Source: 40CM-2-70-7 sp035505915
GTDB taxonomy: Bacteria; Gemmatimonadota; Gemmatimonadetes; Gemmatimonadales; GWC2-71-9
Length of the DNA: 17,469 bases
NCBI GenBank assembly: GCA_035505915.1
Contig: DATJQI010000059.1
Coordinates: forward strand, 1-17,469
Reading direction: 5' to 3'
Shown: positions 1 through 7,366 of the stretch, piece by piece
Position numbering within the stretch: position 1 is the stretch's first letter
Layout of the letters: the number at the start of each line of letters is the position of its first letter
The notes under the pieces: model-generated
Database searches by the model: none
What the model saw: only the letters and a program-made list of their open reading frames with translations
Told to the model about the DNA's origin: nothing
Made by a program: the position numbers and the translations under genes

Positions 1-437
1 TTGAAGACCGCGAGCCGCTTGGCGTCGCGGTACTGGCGCGGGGTCAGGCCGAGCAGGGACTGAAAAGCCTTGGCGAGACGCGGCGCCGGGACGGCGAGGC
101 GGCGCGCGAGGGCGGGCAGGGTCTCCACCGCGTCCGGATGCTCCTCGATGGCGCGGCACGCGCGGCGCACCAGCTCGACCCGTGGGTCGGGTCCGTGGGC
201 CTCCCGGGGCTTGCAGCGCCGGCACGCCCGGAATCCGGCCCGTTCGGCGGTCTCGGGGATGTCATAGAACTCCACCTGGTCGGCGCGGGGGCGGCGCGAG
301 GGGCACGACGGGCGGCAGTAGATGCCGGTGGACTTCACCGCGTAGACGAACGCCCCGTCGTAGCGCCGGTCCCGGGCCAGGACGATGCGCCAGGGGTCGC
401 CGGGGGTCATTCGGAGCGAGAGCGCGGGGGCGGCCAT
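1..437 (-). CDS. ada: Ada-type methylphosphotriester repair/AraC regulator, N-terminal part (cut by window edge)
   Basis: Only the first 145 residues lie in the window; the gene runs off the left edge. The N-terminal domain is the Ada zinc domain: YAVKSTGIYCRPSC followed by GFRACRRCKP gives four Cys at residues 41, 45, 72 and 75. In Ada the first of these accepts a methyl group from DNA methylphosphotriesters, which switches the protein into a transcription activator. Residues from about 85 onward form an AraC-type helix-turn-helix with the typical LTPRQYRDAKR segment. Whether an O6-methylguanine methyltransferase domain follows cannot be seen, so it could be full Ada, AdaA, or an Ada fused to AlkA. 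The ATG at 437 is followed by a second possible start at Met10, also upstream of the zinc domain. It lies 58 bases downstream of a beta-barrel gene on the same strand. Confidence 0.88.
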   Translation of the reverse strand, partial: MAAPALSLRMTPGDPWRIVLARDRRYDGAFVYAVKSTGIYCRPSCPSRRPRADQVEFYDIPETAERAGFRACRRCKPREAHGPDPRVELVRRACRAIEEHPDAVETLPALARRLAVPAPRLAKAFQSLLGLTPRQYRDAKRLAVF

Positions 438-495
438 GGCGTGAACTTAGCCGCCCCCCCGGGACGCCACTATCCGGTTTTTTTCGCTGAACCGC

Positions 496-1821
496 CTACA
501 TGCTGATGATGATCCCGCCGCCCGAATTGCCGAACCGCGGATTGACCACGTTGTTGAAGATGGACCCGAAGCTGAAGTTGAAGCCGAAGAAGGCGAAGTA
601 GGAGAAGCTCGAGGCCAGCTGGTGCTGCTGCAGAAGGATCTCCTGCGCGGTGGCGCCGGCGAGCGGGATGGCCAGCTGGTCGTGCTGCAGCGAGAGGTTC
701 CCCTGGATCTGGAAGGACAGGCCCCGGTACAGATTGAGCGACGTGCCGCCGAAGAACGTCAGGTGGTTCTTGCGGAAATCGTACAGGTAGTTCGCGCCCT
801 GGACCGACGCATTGACGCTCCCCCACGTCTCCTTCACCGAAGCCGACAGCGTCAGGGCCTCGTCGAAGAGCGTCTGGCGACTCTTGCCGTAGAGGGTTTC
901 CTGGTAGTAGTCGAATTGGTTCACCCCGATCTCGTAGTGCAGGGTGAGCAGCTGGCGCGTGGATTGGCTGTACGGAAAGAAGTCGTACTCGGCGGCCGGC
1001 GCGGCCCGCGACCAGACGTGCCAGTTGCTGAAGGTCGAGTTGGTGAGTGAGCCGACCACGCCGAGGCCCCAGTGACGGCCGAGGCTCTTCACCACCAAGG
1101 CGTTGGCGCCGTACCCGCGGCTGAAGGACGACAGCGTCTGCGTCCCGGTCTGATCACCCGTGATGCTGTCATAGACGGGGAGCTTGTAGTCCGTCTCCGA
1201 GTAGTTGTAGTTGACGCTGAGGTTGATTTTCCATCGATCGGTCGTGCGGTTGGCCGAGAACGTGCCGAAGACGAAGCCGTTGTGCAGGCTCTGCTGTCCG
1301 CTGAGGTTCCCGTTGACCGACGTGCTGAACACCCAGTAGTTCCACGGGTCGTGCACCACCGCGGCGGCCCCGTGCGGCGCGTCGTAGCTGACGTGCAGGC
1401 GGTCCCCCAGCGGGGTCGTCGCCGCGTATCCCACCAGCCCGAGTTCGAGCACCCCCTTCACGGCCCGCCGCGCGTCGTCCGCGGCCAGCGCGGGGGGCGC
1501 GTTGTAGTGCAGGGTGTCGGCGTGACCCGCGAAGTGGTGCTGGCCGATGAGCGTGATCGTGTAGGCGGTGCCGCCGCCGCCCGTCGGCTGCGTCGTGATG
1601 AGGATGTGGACATCCGCGTCCTGCGGGTTCTGCGTGTAGTTGACGAACGTGATCTCGGTGCGGAAGAAGTCGAGGTCGCACCCCGGGGAGTAGTCGGGGC
1701 AATCGACGTAGACCCGGATGGCGGAGTCCCGCACGCTCATCGTCGTGTCGCGCCCGGGAGCAGTTTGTGCAGCGAGCGCGAGCGGCAGGAAGAGGGCCAG
1801 CGTGAACGCGACACGATGCAT
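496..1821 (-). CDS. Secreted outer-membrane beta-barrel-like protein of unknown function
   Basis: The 441-residue product begins with a clear Sec signal peptide (MHRVAFTLALFLPLALAAQ, cleavage near residue 18). An N-terminal globular part follows, with segments such as VYVDCPDYSPGCDLDFFRTE and ADVHILITTQPTGGGG, containing two Cys near its start. From about residue 145 the sequence alternates hydrophobic and polar residues and is rich in aromatics, Asn and Ser (for example WKINLSVNYNYSETDY and LSFQIQGNLSLQHDQ), typical of an outer-membrane beta barrel. It ends in a segment with SFGSIFNNVVNPRFG. I recall similar uncharacterised proteins in Bacteroidota and Gemmatimonadota but know no function. 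The frame stays open far upstream, but the ATG at 1821 is chosen because it directly precedes the signal peptide and clears the next gene, which ends at 1890. It may be the last gene of the GntR/ABC operon. Confidence 0.8.
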   Translation of the reverse strand: MHRVAFTLALFLPLALAAQTAPGRDTTMSVRDSAIRVYVDCPDYSPGCDLDFFRTEITFVNYTQNPQDADVHILITTQPTGGGGTAYTITLIGQHHFAGHADTLHYNAPPALAADDARRAVKGVLELGLVGYAATTPLGDRLHVSYDAPHGAAAVVHDPWNYWVFSTSVNGNLSGQQSLHNGFVFGTFSANRTTDRWKINLSVNYNYSETDYKLPVYDSITGDQTGTQTLSSFSRGYGANALVVKSLGRHWGLGVVGSLTNSTFSNWHVWSRAAPAAEYDFFPYSQSTRQLLTLHYEIGVNQFDYYQETLYGKSRQTLFDEALTLSASVKETWGSVNASVQGANYLYDFRKNHLTFFGGTSLNLYRGLSFQIQGNLSLQHDQLAIPLAGATAQEILLQQHQLASSFSYFAFFGFNFSFGSIFNNVVNPRFGNSGGGIIISM

Positions 1822-1889
1822 GGGCGATGGGGCTCCGTTGAGGTCCAGCGATTCAGATGCCGGCCGGAACGCGGGGGTTGCGTCGTGCC

Positions 1890-3053
1890 TCAGCCGATCT
1901 GGCGCCGTCCAGCATACCACACGGTGGCCCCGAGTGCGAGGAGCACGGCCAGAAGGCTCGCGGGGATGCCGGGAAGGAATGCGGCCGTTCCCACCGCGAG
2001 CGGCGGACCCGTGACCGTCGCCCAGTGCCGGGTCCAGTCCGCCAGCGTCGTGTCGGAGGCGAGGTGGAACGCGCTGTCCACCGGCAGGTCCGACCCCCAG
2101 AAGGTCGTGAACCGTTCGGTCCCGAGCGCGTGCGCGACGTCGGACACATAGCTCGCGCTGCTCAGAAAGGGCCGGCCTTCCCACCAGTAGGCGAGTTTCC
2201 ACGTGGTGGGGGCGCTGTCGGCCACCGCGCCGCTGTCATAGACGGCGCGGAAGCAGCGATCCGGGAGCCGGGCATAGCAGGCCACGCCGTCGAACCCGAA
2301 TTGCGCGTAGAAGTACCGCCACCCTCCCGGCTGCCGGAGGAAGCCGAGAACGTCCGGATCCGCCGTCGCCCCCCGCTCCCACCAGTGCGGCTGCGCGGCC
2401 AGCCAGAGTCCCTGTCCCCGGAGCCACCGCGCGATGCCGGGCCCGGGGGCCCCGAAGGCGCCGTAGAACGCGCACGGCCCGAGCCCCTGCTCGAGCAGAG
2501 TCTTGGCACGCACCCCGCCGGCCGGCTGAATGTTCCGAGCCGGCACCACCGCGACGCAGAGCGTGCGGTGTGCGCTGTCGGGGAACAGGTATTCGGAGTT
2601 CCAACTTCGCGTGAGCGACGGATGATCGGCGGGAAGCCGCAGCGTGCTCGAGTCCCCCACGAGAACGATACCCACGGCGATCTTGAACCCCTCCGGATCG
2701 GCGCGATGCCAGAGGTCCGCGAGCAATCCCTGCAGCTCGGCCCGCCCTTCCGGTGTCGACGCGCCGTCCACCAGGAGGATCGGGGCGGTGCCGCCGGCCC
2801 GCCGGGCGCTGTCGGCCCGGGGCTCGAGCATCTCGCGGTACCGCTCGAGCCTGGCCCGGTCCCAGGCCGCACGCCATTGGTCCGCGAGCGCAGCGGTGCG
2901 GGTGGCCCAGAACGGAGCGTGCGAGTCGGTCGCGGGCCCGTCCGAGAGTCCGAAGACCGGGTCGGGCGGCACGCCGGTGGGCCGGCCGGCGATCAGCGCG
3001 ATGAGCGCCGCGCCGGCCACCGCGATCGACCAGAGCTTCAGGTCACGCGCCAT
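1890..3053 (-). CDS. Exported protein with N- and C-terminal membrane segments, degenerate peptidase-like (unknown function)
   Basis: The product has 387 residues. A membrane segment or uncleaved signal lies at about residues 8-23, a large extracytoplasmic region follows, and a second membrane segment lies at about 354-380 before a short basic tail (RRQIG). The region around GAPGPGIARWLRGQGLWLA (201-219) followed by a C-terminal helical part (about 300-346, with ALGTERFTTFWGSDLPVDSAF and a final Trp-rich helix) resembles the layout of gluzincin metallopeptidases, where the first motif sits just after HExxH. No HExxH is present, so a catalytically dead or diverged fold is the most I can infer. 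Four Cys (166, 194, 259, 267) could form disulfides. The ATG at 3053 overlaps the end of the upstream gene by 16 bases, so translation is probably coupled. Context suggests it works with the ABC transporter. No recognised family. Confidence 0.75.
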   Translation of the reverse strand: MARDLKLWSIAVAGAALIALIAGRPTGVPPDPVFGLSDGPATDSHAPFWATRTAALADQWRAAWDRARLERYREMLEPRADSARRAGGTAPILLVDGASTPEGRAELQGLLADLWHRADPEGFKIAVGIVLVGDSSTLRLPADHPSLTRSWNSEYLFPDSAHRTLCVAVVPARNIQPAGGVRAKTLLEQGLGPCAFYGAFGAPGPGIARWLRGQGLWLAAQPHWWERGATADPDVLGFLRQPGGWRYFYAQFGFDGVACYARLPDRCFRAVYDSGAVADSAPTTWKLAYWWEGRPFLSSASYVSDVAHALGTERFTTFWGSDLPVDSAFHLASDTTLADWTRHWATVTGPPLAVGTAAFLPGIPASLLAVLLALGATVWYAGRRQIG

Positions 3054-4159
3054 CGGCTGCTCCGCGAGGCGCAGAGTCCCAGGACACCCACCCAGGCCAC
3101 CGCCAGGAGACCGTCGCCGAGGGGCGGAGCCGGAGGGGCGGGGCGAGCGGCGATGAGCGCGGCGCGCCAGCGGGCGATGAGCGAGTCGACGGGCATTCCG
3201 GCCGCCGCCGCCAGGCGCGCCGGCATCGCGGCCCGCGGATCCGCGGTCAGCCGGTCGTAGGCGGCGGGGCCTCCGGCCTCGAGCGCCACGGTCACGAGCT
3301 CCTGCAGCGGCCGCTCGGCGAGCGGCCGCGGGATCTCCGCCGGCGCGAGGGAGCGCAGGAAGGCCACGCACGCCGAGTCCGCTTCGGAGCTTACGCAGGC
3401 GCCATACAGCTGGCGGTCGGCGGGCGTCAGCATGTTGGGCGCGCGGACCCGGGCCACCAGGGCGCGCCGTTCCCCCGCGTCGTAGGCCGTGAGGTAGAGC
3501 GCGCTGTCGTCATCGAGGTGGAGCGCGCTCCGACAGGCAGCCAGGTCGCCGAGGAGACAGTGGCGCGCCGCGAGGGACGGCGCCCGCACCAGCTCCACGT
3601 ACGCGGTTCGGCGGGACGCCACCGTGTCCATCACCGCCTGCACGCCCCCTCCCAGCCAGGCCTTGAGGCCGCTGTCCGGCGGGGGCTCTCCCACCATTCC
3701 AACCAGCATCCGCGCCAGGCCGTCTTCGGACGTGGTGCCGAGCACCATCCGGGCTCCCGGAAGGGCGGGGCTCTGGCGGTCCGGATACCACACGCGCAGG
3801 TGGAGCGGACGGGCCGCGAGCGCCGGCGCGCTGCTCGCGTAGGTCCGACGCAGAACGCTCCAGGCGGTCCGCGCGGCGGCATCGAAGGGCAACGCCTTCG
3901 GGAGGTTGGTCAGGATCATCAGGTCGCCGACCTGAATCGGGTCGAGCCCCCGGCTGGCGGCCGTCGAGCGGACGGCGGTGGCGGCGCCCTGGGCGCGGGC
4001 CGCCCGGAGATCGAGCTGGACCCGGGCGAAGGTCCGGGCGTCGCTCCAGAGCGCCAGCAGGGAATCGGCCTTCCGCTGGTACGTCGGGGCCGTCGACTGG
4101 GCGGAGAGCCCGGCGGACAGGCCGAGCCACGCCCAGAGCCAGACGCCGCGGTCAGACAT
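3038..4159 (-). CDS. Exported, C-terminally membrane-anchored protein of unknown function in a GntR/ABC operon
   Basis: This 373-residue protein starts with a signal peptide (LWAWLGLSAGLSAQ, cleavage near residue 20) and ends with one membrane segment at about 349-364 followed by a basic tail (SRSSRWRVT). The bulk would therefore face the periplasm and be anchored at its C-terminus. Two Cys pairs (201/209 and 255/264) could form disulfides. Residues 288-336, with EAGGPAAYDRL and AAAAGMPVDSLIARWRAAL, resemble the C-terminal helical segment of gluzincin-like peptidases, but there is no HExxH. The final layout matches that of the next gene, so the two may be distant paralogues. The start overlaps the permease stop by 8 bases (ATGTCTGA), marking it as part of the same operon. 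I do not recognise its family; function is unknown. Confidence 0.78.
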   Translation of the reverse strand: MSDRGVWLWAWLGLSAGLSAQSTAPTYQRKADSLLALWSDARTFARVQLDLRAARAQGAATAVRSTAASRGLDPIQVGDLMILTNLPKALPFDAAARTAWSVLRRTYASSAPALAARPLHLRVWYPDRQSPALPGARMVLGTTSEDGLARMLVGMVGEPPPDSGLKAWLGGGVQAVMDTVASRRTAYVELVRAPSLAARHCLLGDLAACRSALHLDDDSALYLTAYDAGERRALVARVRAPNMLTPADRQLYGACVSSEADSACVAFLRSLAPAEIPRPLAERPLQELVTVALEAGGPAAYDRLTADPRAAMPARLAAAAGMPVDSLIARWRAALIAARPAPPAPPLGDGLLAVAWVGVLGLCASRSSRWRVT

Positions 4160-4805
4160 CGACGAGCATCCAGCGGCCGGAGAAGATGGCGAACGGGCCG
4201 GGCACCGTGAGGATGGCGTTCAGGACCGGCATCAGGATGTTGGTCTCGAGGCCGGTAGCCGCCAGCAGCACCTGGATCACCACGAGCGCGGCGAGCCCAC
4301 CCAGAATGATGCTGGCGGTGCGGGCCGTCCCCGAGGAGACGGCGAAGAACATCGTGAAGGCCACGAGGGTGGCGAGCGCGAAGCGGACGGCGAGGGCGAA
4401 CGGATAGGCGTGCAGGCCCGCCGGGAGGGAGATGGATGCGGCGGCGATGACGCTCCCCAGCGTGACTCCCGCGATCGGGCCGGCGACGAGCACCGAGCCG
4501 GCGGCGAAGCGAAGGAGCACGTACTTCCAGCGGGGCAGGGGCAGCGTCAGGGCGTATACGTGACGCCCCCGGTGGTCGGCGGTCCACACGCCGATGGCGA
4601 TCAGGACGCCCACCGCGCCGGCCAGCGCCGGGTACACCACGCCCCAGGTTTGCACGCCGTCGAGGAAGGCCGCGGCCTGTCCGTGTTCCATGTTGCGGGT
4701 GGCGTACCGGACCGAGAAGATGGGGACGGCGAACCCCGCCACCGTGGCGAGCCCTACCATGATCCGGGTCCACTTCCATTGCTGATAGAGGATGGCCCTA
4801 AACAT
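4152..4805 (-). CDS. ABC-2 type transporter permease
   Basis: This 217-residue integral membrane protein has about six hydrophobic segments, starting with RIMVGLATVAGFAVPIF and then segments near residues 58-75, 98-125, 135-155, 160-185 and close to the C-terminus. The N-terminus (MFRAILYQQWKWTR) and the loop LTLPLPRWKYVLLRF are typical of ABC-2 permeases, in which a phrase like LPLPR-R/K marks the cytoplasmic loop after the second or third helix. It lies immediately downstream of the ATPase with an 8-base overlap (ATGTTTAG), so the two probably form one transporter. In related GntR-controlled systems such transporters respond to cell-envelope stress or export peptides or lipids; the substrate here cannot be told from the sequence. 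Confidence 0.88.
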   Translation of the reverse strand: MFRAILYQQWKWTRIMVGLATVAGFAVPIFSVRYATRNMEHGQAAAFLDGVQTWGVVYPALAGAVGVLIAIGVWTADHRGRHVYALTLPLPRWKYVLLRFAAGSVLVAGPIAGVTLGSVIAAASISLPAGLHAYPFALAVRFALATLVAFTMFFAVSSGTARTASIILGGLAALVVIQVLLAATGLETNILMPVLNAILTVPGPFAIFSGRWMLVDV

Positions 4806-5718
4806 CGGCGGCCTCCCGGGTCCGGGGCACGCGGAACGACCGCAGCAGCTCGACGAACCCCTCTTCGAGATCCAGGTCGATCACTTGCTGGAGCTCGCCA
4901 CCCGCGGCCGTCACCGCCGCCGCCATCTCCGGCGCCCAATCCCGCACGAGCCACATCTCGGTGCCGTTTCCATTCGTGGGCGAGCGCGTCAGCACCCGGA
5001 ACGGGAGACCCTCGGTGTGGGTGGGACCATGACTCACCTTCAGCCGTTTCATGCCCGTCTTGAACCGCTCCATCTCCACGTCCGCCACCAGCCGGCCGTT
5101 GTCCATCACGCCGACCCAGTCGCAGATCCGCTCCAGCTCGTGGATCAGGTGGCTGGAGATGAACACCGTGGCCCGGCGCTGCGACACATACTCGAGCAGC
5201 GCGCTCAGCATGTCGCGGCGCACGACGGGATCCAGGCCGTCGGTCGGCTCGTCCAGCACCAGCAGCTCGGGGCGCTGGGCGAGCGCCAGAAGCATCATCA
5301 GCTTTCCCTTCTGCCCCTTGGAGAGCCTGCCGAACAGCCGTTGGCGATCGAGCTCGAAGTCGTCCAGCAACCGGGCGGCCCACGCCGCATCCCAGGTGGC
5401 GTAGAACTGCGAATGAAACCAGATCGCCTCGGCCACGGTGAGCGTGGGGTCCAGGTGCGGTGCTTCAGGGACATAGCCCGTGCGCGCCAGCGCGGCCGGC
5501 GCACGGGCGGGAACCGCGTTTCCCAGGACGGTGATCGATCCGGACGCGGGGCGGAGCAGGCCCAGGATCAGGCGGATGGTCGTCGTCTTGCCGGATCCGT
5601 TCGGTCCGAGGAATCCATAGATCGATCCCGTCGGAACGCGCAGGGACAGATCGTCGAGCGTGAAGGCTGTCTTGACGCGATACGTCAGGTGACCGATCTC
5701 GACGGCGTACTCGTTCAT
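4798..5718 (-). CDS. ABC transporter ATP-binding protein (YtrB-like)
   Basis: The product has 306 residues and all nucleotide-binding motifs: Walker A GPNGSGKT (38-45), signature LSKGQKGK (132-139), Walker B with LVLDEPTDGLDP (153-164), and the H-loop SSH (188-190). The LSKGQ variant of the signature is common in YtrB/EcsA-type ATPases. After about residue 215 there is an extra C-terminal domain of about 90 residues, as in ATPases that pair with ABC-2 permeases. The ATG at 5718 overlaps the regulator stop by four bases (ATGA), which fixes the start even though the frame is open further upstream. It powers the adjacent permease. Repression by the upstream GntR protein is likely from the operon structure. 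Confidence 0.95.
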   Translation of the reverse strand: MNEYAVEIGHLTYRVKTAFTLDDLSLRVPTGSIYGFLGPNGSGKTTTIRLILGLLRPASGSITVLGNAVPARAPAALARTGYVPEAPHLDPTLTVAEAIWFHSQFYATWDAAWAARLLDDFELDRQRLFGRLSKGQKGKLMMLLALAQRPELLVLDEPTDGLDPVVRRDMLSALLEYVSQRRATVFISSHLIHELERICDWVGVMDNGRLVADVEMERFKTGMKRLKVSHGPTHTEGLPFRVLTRSPTNGNGTEMWLVRDWAPEMAAAVTAAGGELQQVIDLDLEEGFVELLRSFRVPRTREAADV

Positions 5719-6095
5719 CGTACCTTCTCTCCGAGCTCGCGCTCGACCGCGGTGATCACGTCCCGCGACGACAACCCCAGCCGGGCCGCGTCGGCAAGCA
5801 GGCGACGCACCAGCTCCGTCGCCTGGCGGTCCCGCTCCGCGCTCCGCTGGACCGGCGACACCTCCCGCACGAACGTCCCCGCGCCCTGTCGCATCTCGAT
5901 GAATCCCTCGGCTTCCAGCTCGCGGTACGCCTGTACCACGGTGGCCGGGTTCACGCGCAGACTCGCCGCCAGCTGCCGCACCGACGGCAACGCCTCGGCG
6001 GGGGACAGTTCCCGCGTCACGATCGCCGCGCGCAGGCGCTCCGCGATCTGGGCGTACAGCGGCGTCGGACTGCGGGAATCGAGGCGTTCGAACAT
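5715..6095 (-). CDS. GntR-family transcriptional regulator, YtrA type
   Basis: The product has 126 residues from the ATG at 6095. The winged helix-turn-helix occupies about residues 10-77: SPTPLYAQIAERLRAAI, then LPSVRQLAASLRVNPATV and AYRELEAEGFI, ending in the wing RQGAGTFV. Only about 50 residues follow, too few for a ligand-binding FCD or UTRA domain. This is the hallmark of the YtrA subfamily, whose members usually repress their own ABC-transporter operon. The frame extends to 6173, but 6095 is preferred because family members start close to (F/M)-ERLD-SPTPLY and the longer form would span the operator. No ribosome binding site precedes the ATG. It is the first gene of a five-gene overlapping operon and is divergent from acetate kinase. 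Confidence 0.93.
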   Translation of the reverse strand: MFERLDSRSPTPLYAQIAERLRAAIVTRELSPAEALPSVRQLAASLRVNPATVVQAYRELEAEGFIEMRQGAGTFVREVSPVQRSAERDRQATELVRRLLADAARLGLSSRDVITAVERELGEKVR

Positions 6096-6097
6096 GA

Positions 6098-6127
6098 ACC
6101 GGTGTATTAGAGTTGCGATACACTGGT
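6098..6127. promoter_or_regulatory. Probable operator of the YtrA-type regulator (inverted repeat)
   Basis: The arms ACCGGTGTAT (6098-6107) and ATACACTGGT (6118-6127) are inverted copies with 9 of 10 positions matching, separated by 10 bases. The core GTGTA...TACAC resembles the operator I recall for Bacillus subtilis YtrA (AGTGTA, about 13 bases, TACACT). The site begins 3 bases upstream of the regulator's ATG and covers its -10 box, so binding would block transcription of the operon. It also lies in the 80-base divergent gap before acetate kinase, so an effect on that gene is possible but not shown. Confidence 0.72.
6106..6111 (-). promoter_or_regulatory. Probable -10 box of the GntR/ABC operon (near-leaderless transcript)
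   Basis: On the minus strand these bases read TCTAAT, one mismatch from TATAAT. Only 10 bases separate it from the ATG at 6095, so transcription would start 3 to 5 bases before the start codon or at it. The absence of a Shine-Dalgarno sequence fits this. The -35 region is weak. The box lies inside the inverted repeat at 6098-6127. Confidence 0.5.
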
Positions 6128-6175
6128 GCGCGAACCGATCGGCGTCAAGAAGCCCGGAAAGGGTAGGTTTCACGC

Positions 6176-7366
6176 GTGCCGCAGCGCATCTTGGTCCTCA
6201 ACGCCGGCTCGTCGAGCCTCCGCGTCGCTCTCTTCGAGCGCACGTCCCGGGAGGCCGTGCTGACGGCGATGGTCGAGCGCATCGGGGCGGGCGAGGCCCT
6301 CCTGCGCATCGACCGCCCGGGCGCCGCCACCCGGACCGAGCCCCTCGCCGCGAAGGATCACGCCGAAGCGCTCACCACCCTCCTCGGCCGCCTGGAACGG
6401 GAGGGCGTGCGCCGCGAGGAAGTCGTGGCGGTGGGACACCGCGTGGTGCACGGCGGGGATCAGCTCACCGCGCCCGTCGTGATCACGCCCGCGGTGATCG
6501 CCGAGATCGGCCGCGCATCGGACCTGGCGCCCCTCCACAATCCCTACAACCTGCTCGGCATCGAAGCGGCCCGCGCCGCCTTCCCATCGGTGCCGCACGT
6601 CGCCGTGTTCGATACCGCGTTTCACGCCACACTGCCGCCGGTGGCCCATCTCTACGCCATCCCCTACCAGCTGTACCGCCACCACCGGATCCGCCGCTAC
6701 GGCTTCCACGGGACCAGCCACGGCTATGTCCGGCATCACTTACCCGAAGTGCTGAAGCGCCGGCTTCCCCGGCGCGTCGTCTCGCTCCACCTCGGGAACG
6801 GCGCGAGCGCCTGCGCCATCCAGGACGGGGTGTCGGTCGATACGACGATGGGGCTCACCCCGCTCGAAGGCCTCGTGATGGGGACGCGGTCGGGAGACGT
6901 CGATCCCGCCGTCATCGGCCACCTCGTGGGCCGCGAGGAGATGAGCGTCGGCGACGCGCTCGCCCTGCTCAACCAGCAGAGCGGGCTCCGGGGCGTGAGC
7001 GGCCTGTCGGGGGACGTGCGCGATCTGCTGAAGGCGGAATCCGAAGGAGACGAGCGCGCGAAGCTGGCACTCGATCTCTACTGCTACCGGATCGGAAAGA
7101 CGATCGGGGCGCTGGCCGCCGTGATGGGAGGGCTCGACGCCGTCGCCTTCACGGCGGGCGTAGGGGAGAACGCCGCGCCCATCCGGGCCCGGGCTCTGGC
7201 CGGGCTCCGGTTCCTGGGCATCCGCGTGAACGCCGCGAAGAATCGCGGCTTGACGGGGGGCAGGGAGGGGACGTTCCACGCCGGGCGGGTCGCGCTCGCG
7301 GTCGTGCACACGGATGAGGCCCGCGTGATCGCCGTCGCCACCGCCCGTACGGCGGGTACCCGATGA
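6176..7366 (+). CDS. ackA: Acetate kinase
   Basis: The enzyme interconverts acetyl phosphate plus ADP with acetate plus ATP in the cytoplasm. At 396 residues it has the usual family length. Signature pieces are present in order: LVLNAGSSSLRVALF (Asn9), VGHRVVHGGD (Arg89), LAPLHNPYN (His121), VFDTAFH (Asp146), RRYGFHGTSH (His178), SLHLGNGAS (His205, Asn208), MGTRSGDVDP (Arg238) and AGVGENAAPIR (Glu331). All residues known to be catalytic or substrate-binding in acetate kinase are kept, so it should be active. The start is a GTG at 6176 with AGGG/TAGG sequences 8-13 bases upstream. No phosphotransacetylase (pta) is next to it. Its stop overlaps the next start (ATGA). It is divergent from the GntR operon and shares its control region. 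Confidence 0.96.
   Translation: MPQRILVLNAGSSSLRVALFERTSREAVLTAMVERIGAGEALLRIDRPGAATRTEPLAAKDHAEALTTLLGRLEREGVRREEVVAVGHRVVHGGDQLTAPVVITPAVIAEIGRASDLAPLHNPYNLLGIEAARAAFPSVPHVAVFDTAFHATLPPVAHLYAIPYQLYRHHRIRRYGFHGTSHGYVRHHLPEVLKRRLPRRVVSLHLGNGASACAIQDGVSVDTTMGLTPLEGLVMGTRSGDVDPAVIGHLVGREEMSVGDALALLNQQSGLRGVSGLSGDVRDLLKAESEGDERAKLALDLYCYRIGKTIGALAAVMGGLDAVAFTAGVGENAAPIRARALAGLRFLGIRVNAAKNRGLTGGREGTFHAGRVALAVVHTDEARVIAVATARTAGTR

Noticed and set aside
478..484. Run of seven T on the plus strand as an intrinsic terminator.
   Set aside because: No hairpin precedes it and no plus-strand gene ends here; on the minus strand it would be an A-run.
1072..2151. Open frame on the plus strand opposite the beta-barrel gene.
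   Set aside because: The translation is low-complexity Val/Arg-rich sequence without recognisable domains, while the minus strand gives a signal peptide and barrel pattern.
4792..7317. Very long open frame on the plus strand (841 codons).
   Set aside because: It is antisense to the ABC ATPase and GntR genes and out of frame with acetate kinase, and its Arg/Gly/Pro-rich translation has no motif. Such frames are normal in GC-rich DNA.
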